Source: JBOGFI01 sp050743365
Lineage (GTDB): Bacteria; Actinomycetota; Acidimicrobiia; IMCC26256; JACDBD01
DNA: 11,445 nt
Direction of reading: 5' to 3'
Assembly (NCBI GenBank): GCA_050743365.1
Contig: JBOGFI010000065.1
Location: forward strand, 1-11,445
Position 1 is the first letter of the stretch, and every line of letters starts with the position of its first letter. Under the pieces are notes generated by a model that ran no database searches, was not told where the DNA came from, and saw only the letters and a program-made list of their open reading frames with translations. A program made the translations under genes and the position numbers. Positions 6,851-11,445 of the stretch are shown here, piece by piece.

Positions 6851-7108
6851 ATGCCGGTCACGCTGGGACACCGCCGCCTCCGCCGCTCGGTCGAGCACCT
6901 CGTCGACCGCGAGGCCACCCTGCGCGAGGCCGACGCGGCCCGGGCCCACCTCCAACGCTGCCGGAAGTGCCAAGCGGCGGCCCGCCTCCTGCTCCAGCTG
7001 AAGGCCGCCCTGCGCCGGCGGGCGCGCCGCGATCCCGACCCCCTCGCGATCACCCGGCTGCGCCGCTGCGCCCTCGCCGTCTCCGAGGAGGACCTTGACG
7101 CCAACTGA
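6851..7108 (+). CDS. Second small zinc-finger (zf-HC2-like) protein, possible anti-sigma factor
   Basis: An 85-residue basic protein with HLQRCRKC (His33, Cys37, Cys40), the HxxxCxxC core of zinc-binding anti-sigma factors, preceded by VEHLVDREATLREADAARA, which aligns with the usual helix before the finger. The N-terminal zinc-ligand cysteine seen in the other anti-sigma factor is absent. No membrane segment. Residues 41-60 form a Leu/Arg-rich helix and the tail is acidic. ATG 6851 has no ribosome site, so it may be translated leaderless or start elsewhere; the frame is open back to ATG 6737, but that would overlap the sigma gene. It is 15 bp upstream of ccdA and divergent from the ECF sigma gene. 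It may bind that sigma, another sigma, or act as a free thiol sensor. Confidence 0.68.
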   Translation: MPVTLGHRRLRRSVEHLVDREATLREADAARAHLQRCRKCQAAARLLLQLKAALRRRARRDPDPLAITRLRRCALAVSEEDLDAN

Positions 7109-7123
7109 GGCCGCGCGCAGATC

Positions 7124-7888
7124 GTGACCTACGAGCACCTGAGCCCGATCACCTACCTCGCCGCCTTCGGCGGCGGGGTGATCTCGTTCCTGTCGCCGTG
7201 CGTGCTGCCGATCGTGCCCGGCTACCTGTCGCTGATCACGGGACTCGACCTCGCCGAGCTCCGGGCGGGCGAGCGGCGACATCTCCTGCGCATCACGCGC
7301 GACACCGGGCTGTTCGTGCTCGGCTTCGGAGCCGTCTTCGTCCTGTTGGGCGTCTCGGCCACCACCGTCGGAGCGGTCTTCTTCCGCAACCAGCTCCTGC
7401 TGACCCGGGTGTCGGGCGCGCTGGTGCTGGCCATGGCGCTGTTCATGCTCGGCTCCCTGTACCTGCGGGCGCCATGGCTCTATCAGGAGAAACGGTTCCA
7501 ACCGACGCTGGCGCGCTTCGGCCCGTTCGCGCCGCCGGTGGCCGGCGCCGCCTTCGGGTTCGGCTGGACGCCCTGCATCGGGCCGGTCCTGGGCTCGATC
7601 CTGGCGGTCGCGGCCAGCCAGGGGCGGGCGTGGGCGGGCGGGTCGCTGCTCGCCGTTTATTCGCTCGGGCTGGGCCTCCCGTTCCTGATCACGGGGCTGG
7701 CGTTGGGCCGCCTGGCCGGCACCTTCGCCTTCGTTAAGCGGCACTTCACCGGCATCGTGTTCGGCTCCGCGGCCACGCTGGCGTTCTTCGGGGTGCTGTT
7801 GATCTTCAACCGGCTCGTCTGGGTCACGGCCCGCCTCCAGGAAGGCCTCGACGCCATGGGACTCGACCGGCTCGTCACCCTCGGCTAG
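7124..7888 (+). CDS. ccdA: CcdA-type thiol-disulfide electron transporter (DsbD transmembrane family)
   Basis: A 254-residue polytopic membrane protein that carries electrons from cytoplasmic thioredoxin across the membrane to extracytoplasmic thioredoxin-like proteins, for example in cytochrome c maturation. About six helices are visible. The two redox cysteines sit in the family's pseudo-symmetric motifs: Cys26 in FLSPCVLPIVPGYLS and Cys151 in FGWTPCIGPVLG. Length is typical of the compact CcdA form without DsbD's extra domains. The GTG start at 7124 lies 15 bp after the zinc-finger gene; the ribosome site is weak. The next gene is a TlpA/ResA-like thioredoxin whose ribosome site overlaps the ccdA stop, so the transporter and its probable client are made together. 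No ccsA/ccsB cytochrome c synthase genes are in the window, so the client pathway may be other than haem ligation. Confidence 0.93.
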   Translation: MTYEHLSPITYLAAFGGGVISFLSPCVLPIVPGYLSLITGLDLAELRAGERRHLLRITRDTGLFVLGFGAVFVLLGVSATTVGAVFFRNQLLLTRVSGALVLAMALFMLGSLYLRAPWLYQEKRFQPTLARFGPFAPPVAGAAFGFGWTPCIGPVLGSILAVAASQGRAWAGGSLLAVYSLGLGLPFLITGLALGRLAGTFAFVKRHFTGIVFGSAATLAFFGVLLIFNRLVWVTARLQEGLDAMGLDRLVTLG

Positions 7889-7892
7889 GAGG
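7887..7892 (+). promoter_or_regulatory. Ribosome binding site deciding a TTG start
   Basis: AGGAGG overlaps the TAG stop of ccdA and lies five bases before TTG 7898. It is the best Shine-Dalgarno match on this side of the window and is the reason for accepting the rare start codon of the TlpA-like gene. Confidence 0.8.
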
Positions 7893-7897
7893 ATCCA

Positions 7898-8524
7898 TTG
7901 GCACCCACACCCACCCCACCCAAGGGTCGCCCGACCTCGGGCCGCCACGACCGCAGGCACGAGGCGCTCGCGCGCGATCGGCGCCGCCGGCTGTCGGTGA
8001 TGGTCTTCGGACCGCTCGCGGCCGTGTTCGTCGCCACGCTCCTCGTGGTGGCATTCCAGAGCGACGACGGAGACGACGGTTCGGCAACTACCGACGCGGC
8101 GTCGTTCGACTTGCCCGCGCTCGACGGCGACGGGCGGGTACGCCTGACCGAGTTCCGCGGGCGGCCCCTGGTGGTGAACTTCTTCGCCTCGTGGTGCACC
8201 CAGTGCGACGCCGAACTGCCCGAGTTCCGCGACGCCGCCCGCGCCCTCGACGGGCGAGTCGACTTCGTCTTCGTCAACTCCAACGAGGACGGCGACTGGC
8301 GGCCCATGGCCGAACGCAACGACATCCTCGCATTCCCGCTCGCCAAGGACGTCGGAGGTACGCAGGGCAACGGCCTCTACCGGGCGGTGGGCGGCCCCGG
8401 CGGGATGCCGATCACCGCCTTCTACGATGCCGACGCAAACCTCGTCGACGTCGCGTTCGGCGCGCTCCTCGGTGGCGCCCTCGACGACCGACTCGAGGAG
8501 CTCTACGGTGTCCGACCCGTCTGA
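7898..8524 (+). CDS. TlpA/ResA-like membrane-anchored thioredoxin-fold reductase
   Basis: A 208-residue protein with a basic cytoplasmic tail (1-32), one membrane anchor (about 33-53), an acidic linker and an extracytoplasmic thioredoxin fold (about 68-205). The active site is FFASWCTQCDAELPEF with Cys100 and Cys103 (WCTQC), followed by the TlpA-type insert and the cis-proline loop GGMPIT (Pro171). Such proteins reduce disulfides outside the cell, for example in apocytochromes c or copper-site proteins, and are recharged by CcdA, encoded just upstream. The start is TTG 7898, supported by AGGAGG. The CTQC dipeptide differs from the CEPC or CPPC of better-studied ResA and TlpA proteins, so the redox potential and client cannot be read off. 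Extracytoplasmic targets in this window could include the cupredoxin or the DUF3179 lipoprotein; that is inference. Confidence 0.9.
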   Translation: MAPTPTPPKGRPTSGRHDRRHEALARDRRRRLSVMVFGPLAAVFVATLLVVAFQSDDGDDGSATTDAASFDLPALDGDGRVRLTEFRGRPLVVNFFASWCTQCDAELPEFRDAARALDGRVDFVFVNSNEDGDWRPMAERNDILAFPLAKDVGGTQGNGLYRAVGGPGGMPITAFYDADANLVDVAFGALLGGALDDRLEELYGVRPV

Positions 8525-8565
8525 CGACACCGGCGCGCAATTCCGCCCGAGAGGGTCACCCGCCC

Positions 8566-8823
8566 ATGGACGACACGATGCCCGCCCCGACGTGGGCGAC
8601 GTGGCGGGAGGCCATCCGCGTCATCACGTACCGCCCCCACCTGCGCAAGACCGCCCTGATCGCACTCGCCGTGGGGACGGTTCTCTTCTGCATCAATCAG
8701 CTCGACGTCGTATTACGCGGTGAGGCCACCACTGGCGTCTGGGTCAAGTCCGCCGTCACGTACCTGGTCCCGTTCTGCGTGTCGAACGCCGGAGTGCTGG
8801 TAGCGAGCCGCCGGGCACGCTGA
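8566..8823 (+). CDS. NrtS-like nitrate/nitrite transporter family protein
   Basis: An 85-residue protein with two membrane helices (about 28-45 and 60-80). The pattern ALAVGTVLFCINQLDVVL, a short polar loop, then KSAVTYLVPFCVSNAGVL matches the small NrtS family, first linked to nitrate uptake in cyanobacteria and widely annotated in actinobacteria. Members probably act as oligomers because one chain is too small to form a pore. ATG 8566 has a GAGGG-type ribosome site at some distance (8551-8555); ATG 8578 is an alternative. It lies 41 bp after the TlpA-like gene on the same strand, so it may be the last gene of the ccdA run. No nitrate reductase genes are nearby, so its substrate here is unproven. 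Its two cysteines (41 and 71) lie in the helices. Confidence 0.72.
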   Translation: MDDTMPAPTWATWREAIRVITYRPHLRKTALIALAVGTVLFCINQLDVVLRGEATTGVWVKSAVTYLVPFCVSNAGVLVASRRAR

Positions 8824-8870
8824 TCGCGGTCAGCCGGAACTCGGGGCCGCGGTCCCTTGATCGCGTCAGC
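8821..8870. repeat. Imperfect direct repeat of 13-14 bp after the NrtS gene
   Basis: TGATCGCGGTCAGC (8821-8834) recurs as TGATCGCGTCAGC (8858-8870) with one base missing. The first copy contains the stop of the NrtS-like gene and the second abuts the end of the minus-strand fragment. A GC-rich imperfect hairpin (about 8843-8856) lies between them without a T tract, so it is not a clear terminator. Confidence 0.4.
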
Positions 8871-9005
8871 TCACCGTTCGAGATGGGCCTTTAGGCCCTC
8901 GAGGCCGGATTCGAAAGCGGGGCCCATCATGTCCGCCAGCTCGTCGGGCTCGAGATCGGCGCCGTAGATCACCAGCGCGCCCGTCGCCGTCTTCGTTCGT
9001 AACAA
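8871..9005 (-). pseudogene. Possible C-terminal remnant of a gene (44 codons)
   Basis: The minus strand carries a short stretch that looks protein-like: GALVIYGADLEPDELADMMGPAFESGLEGLKAHLER followed by TGA. It suggests a beta strand and then a long amphipathic C-terminal helix, reminiscent of the ends of SRPBCC-fold proteins; I hold that resemblance loosely. Upstream the reading frame dissolves into Arg/Ser-rich sequence unlike a real N-terminus, so I read it as the 3' remnant of a deleted or frameshifted gene. It could instead be a genuine 44-residue protein starting at TTG 9005, which has a purine-rich GAGGAAG at 9009-9015 just upstream. Confidence 0.35.
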
Positions 9006-9092
9006 TTTCTTCCTCGAGCTCGACCTGCCGCGGGCGTCTCGACTGGAGAAGTGCGCGGGAACGCGCACGTTGACAGCCGGGTTTCTTCGTGG

Positions 9093-9515
9093 ATGTGTGA
9101 CCGCGGTCGCGAGCACCGTGACCGGAGCGGCATTCGCCGCGTCGCGCTCACGCTGACGCTGGGACTGGCCATCCTGGCGGCGTGCGGTAGCGGCGGAGGC
9201 GACGACGGTGGCGGCGACCGAAGCAATCCACCGATCGAGGGGGCGCCGACGCTCGAGGTCGTCGGCGACAACTTCCGCTTCAAGCCCGGCGACCTGACGG
9301 TCGATCGTGGGCGGTTCAACGTTGCTCTCACCTCCGAGGACATCTTCCACACGTTCGTGATCGAAGACGCCGATGGCGACACGTTCGTGGCCGGCGCGCG
9401 CCGCACCGAGACTGATCGCGGTGGGGTCGAGCTGGAGCCGGGTGGGTACGTCTTCTACTGCGACGTGCCGCGTCACCGGGAGGCCGGCATGGAAGGCACA
9501 CTCACCGTCGAGTAG
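9093..9515 (+). CDS. Cupredoxin-domain copper lipoprotein
   Basis: A 140-residue exported protein. The basic N-terminus and hydrophobic stretch (17-30) end in a lipobox LAAC, with Cys31 the lipid anchor, followed by a Gly/Asp-rich linker. Residues 52-140 form a cupredoxin fold (plastocyanin/azurin-like) with a full type 1 copper ligand set: His86 in FHTF, Cys123 in FYCDV, His128 in RHREAGM and Met133. It probably carries electrons or copper at the outer membrane face. The start is uncertain: ATG 9093 gives a good lipoprotein signal length, while GTG 9051 is in frame, would add 14 residues and has GGAG only two bases away. Third-position GC is typical. It is separated from its neighbours by 167 bp downstream and appears to be a single-gene unit. 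Lipidation would involve Lnt, encoded at 1589-3217. Confidence 0.88.
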   Translation: MCDRGREHRDRSGIRRVALTLTLGLAILAACGSGGGDDGGGDRSNPPIEGAPTLEVVGDNFRFKPGDLTVDRGRFNVALTSEDIFHTFVIEDADGDTFVAGARRTETDRGGVELEPGGYVFYCDVPRHREAGMEGTLTVE

Positions 9516-9682
9516 CGCGTCCGCGACCGTCTCGAGCACGCCCAGGTCCCGCTCCTCGTGGTCACGACCGACGTCTGAACCGGCCTCGAGAAGGTCCTGC
9601 GCGAGGGCGACGCAACCGAGCCATCTACGCATGAACGAGCTGGTCACGGGAAGCAATTCGGCGCGAGGAGAGTTTCCGTCGC

Positions 9683-10105
9683 GTGCCCTCTCAGCGTTCG
9701 GCCCAGCTGGCGGCGCGCCTGCGCTGGAAGCCGGCGGCGACCACGGTGGCGGCGCTGGCGCTGTGGTCGCTCCTCGTGCTCGCGAACCGGGGAACGACGT
9801 ACCACTTCGCCCCGTTGATCGTCGCCGCGGGCGGTCCCGTCGCCGCCCGACTCGACACCGACGTGCGACTCCCGTGGCGGGAAGTCCTGGGCTTGGGCGC
9901 CGCGAGCGTCGCGGCAGCGGTTCTCGGCCTCTCGGTACTGTGGTCGCTCGGCGCCCTCGACGGCCCCGCCGTCGTCGGGGGAAGTGCGCCGGCCGAGACG
10001 AGCCTCGCGATCGCAGTCGGTGCCGCCGCTGGGCTGGTCATCGGACGATTCCCCGGCAAGGCTCAGCGAGACGCCGCTCCATCGGTGCATGACCAGAAGT
10101 CGTAG
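9683..10105 (+). CDS. Small integral membrane protein, unknown function
   Basis: A 140-residue hydrophobic protein with a basic N-terminus and about three to four membrane segments (roughly 17-35, 41-56, 68-90 and 105-121), plus a polar C-terminal tail. I see no catalytic motif or cysteine and recognise no family. The GTG start at 9683 has AGGAGAG (9666-9672) ten bases upstream, and codon use is typical of the window. The selenoprotein gene follows after only 34 bp on the same strand, so the two may be cotranscribed and this could be its membrane partner, but the selenoprotein has its own strong ribosome site and the link is positional only. The 167 bp before it (9516-9682) contain no gene I can support. 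Confidence 0.65.
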   Translation: MPSQRSAQLAARLRWKPAATTVAALALWSLLVLANRGTTYHFAPLIVAAGGPVAARLDTDVRLPWREVLGLGAASVAAAVLGLSVLWSLGALDGPAVVGGSAPAETSLAIAVGAAAGLVIGRFPGKAQRDAAPSVHDQKS

Positions 10106-10127
10106 GCGCACGGCAGGGTAAAGGAAG

Positions 10128-10133
10128 AAGGAG
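10128..10133 (+). promoter_or_regulatory. Ribosome binding site of the selenoprotein gene
   Basis: AAGGAG lies six bases before ATG 10140, in a purine-rich run. The second half of the gene (after the TGA) has no such site, which argues that it is not started independently at ATG 10593. Confidence 0.8.
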
Positions 10134-10139
10134 ATTGGA

Positions 10140-11291
10140 ATGGCGGATGCCGAAATGCGTCAGATGGTGGCTGGCTTGCCGTCACCGGAGTTCGAGACCC
10201 CTGCGTTCACGTCGGCTCCTCCGCTGAGCGACGCGACGGTGGCGCTGGTCACGACGGCGGGCCTGATGCGTCCCGGCGACGAATGGCTCCCCCAAGAAGG
10301 CCACACAGGTTTCGAGGTGTTCGAGCGCGACGAACGCGACCTCGTCGTCGGGCACCAGAGCACGAACTTCGACCGCACCGGCATCGCCGCCGACCTCAAC
10401 GTCGCCTATCCCATCGACCGCCTCGAAGAGCTCGCCGCCGACGGAGTCATCGGCGCGGTGGCGCCCCGGCACCTCTCGTTCACCGGTCCGATCATGGACC
10501 TCACGACCCTCGTCGTCGACACCGGGCCCGCCGCCGGCGCGCTGCTCCGCGGTGACGGTGTCGACGTGGTGCTGCTCACGCCGGTCTGACCGATGTGCAC
10601 GCGTGTCGTGGGCACGCTCGCACACGTCCTCGAGACCACCGGTCTCGCCACCGTCGCCCTGTCGCTGGTCCGACCCCAGATCGAGCGCAGCAACCCACCC
10701 CGGGCCTTGCACTGCGAGTTCCCACTCGGTCGGCCGCTCGGCCGACCCGGCGACGCAGCTTTCCAGCGGCGCGTCCTGGACACGGCGTTCGCGCTCCTCG
10801 AGCGGCCCACCGGACCCGTCCTGGAGGACTTCCCGGAGACGATCACCGAGGAAGCCGACCAACCGCTCGCCTGCCCCTTGCCGCCGCGCTACGACCCCGC
10901 AGTGCCCGCCGCCGTCGACGAGGCGCGGGCCCTGCGCCCCGCCTGGGACCGAGCCCGGGAGGCCAGCGGTGGCACCCAGATCGGCCGCGTCGTCGACGCC
11001 GACACCATCCCCGATGCTGTCGCCGGGTTCGTGCGCGTCGCCGAAGGTGTCCCCTGGACCGACGCCGGCCTGCCGGGCGACCCGGCGGCGGTCGCCATGG
11101 ACATCCGCGCCTACTACGAAGAAGCCGCCCTGGCCCTCGCCGATCACGTGCCCGCGGCGCGCGCCGCCGAGTCGTGGCTCTACCGCACCACTCAGGCCGG
11201 CGACGTCCTCAAGGCCGCCATGAGCCGGATGGCCCGAGACGATCCGCCTTACGAGCGCATCTACTACCTCGTGCCGATCAGCCAGCAGTAG
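10140..11291 (+). CDS. Selenoprotein: GrdB/PrdB-like 'glycine/sarcosine/betaine reductase selenoprotein B' family oxidoreductase, with in-frame TGA read as selenocysteine
   Basis: One frame of 384 codons is broken only by TGA at 10587-10589 and ends at TAG 11289-11291. The 149 residues before the TGA show the family motifs ATVALVTTAGL (32-42), GHQSTNFDRTGIAADLNVAYPIDRL (71-95) and GVIGAVAPRHLSFTG (102-116), ending VVLLTPV. The codons after it give PMCTRVVGTLAHVLE and the family's second half (NPPRALHCEFPLGRPLGRPGD). Reading TGA as selenocysteine gives a 383-residue protein with U150-P-M-C153, the UxxC redox centre of this family, where relatives carry Sec or Cys. The classical members are the substrate-specific subunits of clostridial glycine, betaine and D-proline reductases, but no grdA, grdC, grdE or prd partner is here and the organism does not look clostridial, so substrate and reaction are unknown. 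Cytoplasmic, with no signal. A hairpin at 10594-10624 fits a bacterial SECIS. A real stop or a sequencing error is less likely given the motif position. Confidence 0.87.
10587..10589 (+). other. In-frame TGA, predicted selenocysteine codon (Sec150)
   Basis: This TGA falls exactly where the GrdB/PrdB-like family has its redox Sec or Cys: TPV-U-PMC. The protein family continues without a gap in the same frame on both sides, there is no ribosome site for a restart at ATG 10593, and a SECIS-like hairpin follows five bases later. Decoding requires SelA, SelB, SelC and SelD, none of which is in the window. Confidence 0.85.
10594..10624 (+). promoter_or_regulatory. Candidate bacterial SECIS hairpin
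   Basis: Starting five bases after the TGA, TGTGC (10594-10598) pairs with GCACA (10620-10624). A two-by-two internal loop follows, then GCGTG (10601-10605) pairs with CACGC (10613-10617), leaving apical loop TCGTGGG (10606-10612). Closing a U-G pair gives the five-base loop CGTGG with G in second place. Bacterial SECIS elements are coding-region hairpins just downstream of the Sec codon with a G near the start of the apical loop, so position and shape fit. High GC makes chance hairpins common, so this is supportive only. Confidence 0.55.
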
Positions 11292-11307
11292 ATCGCAGTA
11301 CCGCGCG

Positions 11308-11445
11308 TCAGACCGTCTCGCGCTCCGCGATCGCCAGCACCGGATCCTCGCGGCGCGTCCCTGAGCTGAAGAACGCCAGCGCCAACAGCAGCCCGAACAC
11401 GACATGGGCGACGAACTCGAACGGCTGGTTGGCGTCCTCGAAGAC
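11308..11445 (-). CDS. C-terminal part of a membrane protein (5' end outside window)
   Basis: The minus strand is open from the right edge to TGA 11308-11310. It gives 45 residues: VFEDANQPFEF, a hydrophobic helix VAHVVFGLLLALAFF, then a polar tail ending LAIAERETV. Third positions are almost all G or C, and the pattern of a membrane helix plus a short charged tail is typical of the end of an inner-membrane protein. The family cannot be named from this piece. It converges on the selenoprotein gene with 16 bp between the stops and no terminator visible there. Confidence 0.6.
   Translation of the reverse strand, partial: VFEDANQPFEFVAHVVFGLLLALAFFSSGTRREDPVLAIAERETV

Noticed and set aside
6770..8530. 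Upstream extension of the sigma frame on the minus strand, up to 773 codons
   Set aside because: Only the last 186 codons resemble a protein family; the rest is low-complexity sequence antisense to CcdA and the TlpA-like protein.
9070..9098. A perfect TTGACA at 9070-9075 with 17 bases to ATGTGT as a promoter for the cupredoxin gene
   Set aside because: The -10 match is poor and transcription would begin downstream of the only sensible start codon, so the signal peptide could not be made.
9516..9578. Protein-like continuation of the cupredoxin frame past its TAG (RVRDRLEHAQVPLLVVTTDV)
   Set aside because: The cupredoxin domain is complete before the stop, and the extension is only about 20 codons before a TGA. 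It could be a remnant of another gene, but it is too short to support.
10593..11291. An independent 232-residue gene starting at ATG 10593
   Set aside because: It has no ribosome binding site, begins inside the family's UxxC motif, and is in the same frame as the preceding half; selenocysteine readthrough explains it better.
10182..11405. A 407-codon minus-strand frame antisense to the selenoprotein gene
   Set aside because: Its translation is Gly/Arg/Asp-rich without motifs, and the plus strand encodes a recognisable family along the same stretch.
1..11445. tRNA, rRNA, CRISPR array, insertion sequence or prophage
   Set aside because: No cloverleaf-like segment, rRNA signature, regularly spaced repeats, transposase or integrase motif was seen on either strand.

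Overview
The window is high-GC DNA with G/C in most third codon positions, several GTG and TTG starts, ECF sigma and zf-HC2 anti-sigma genes, and lipoprotein and Lnt genes in what looks like a monoderm gene style. This points to an actinobacterium. An Acidimicrobiia-like lineage is a guess, because no rRNA or taxonomic marker is present.

Layout from left to right: the last codons of an unidentified gene (2-70); a pyridine nucleotide-disulfide oxidoreductase of the dihydrolipoamide dehydrogenase/mercuric reductase family (148-1518); and apolipoprotein N-acyltransferase lnt (1589-3217). Converging on lnt is a minus-strand run that reads, in transcription order from 6769 down to 3214, ECF sigma factor, zinc-finger anti-sigma factor, 57-residue membrane protein, DUF3179 lipoprotein, DUF427-MauE fusion and thioredoxin. 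Divergent from the sigma gene is a plus-strand run: a second small HxxxCxxC zinc-finger protein, CcdA, a TlpA/ResA-like membrane-anchored thioredoxin, and an NrtS-like two-helix protein (6851-8823). The 81 bp between the two runs holds two adjacent inverted repeats.

The shared theme is moving reducing equivalents across the membrane. CcdA and MauE-type proteins both carry electrons from cytoplasmic thioredoxin to extracytoplasmic thiol proteins, and both have their partner here: thioredoxin beside MauE, and the TlpA-like protein beside CcdA. The sigma/anti-sigma pair between them suggests a thiol- or metal-responsive regulon. That link is inferred from gene order.

Further right are a possible gene remnant (8871-9005, minus), a cupredoxin lipoprotein (9093-9515) and an unrecognised small membrane protein (9683-10105). 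The most striking item is at 10140-11291. Two reading frames, which an ordinary gene caller would report as separate genes, form one continuous frame interrupted only by a TGA at 10587-10589. Together they match the GrdB/PrdB-like 'glycine/sarcosine/betaine/D-proline reductase selenoprotein B' family. The TGA sits at the family's redox centre, giving U-P-M-C, and a SECIS-like hairpin lies just downstream. I read it as a 383-residue selenoprotein. The window ends in the C-terminus of a convergent membrane protein (11308-11445, minus).
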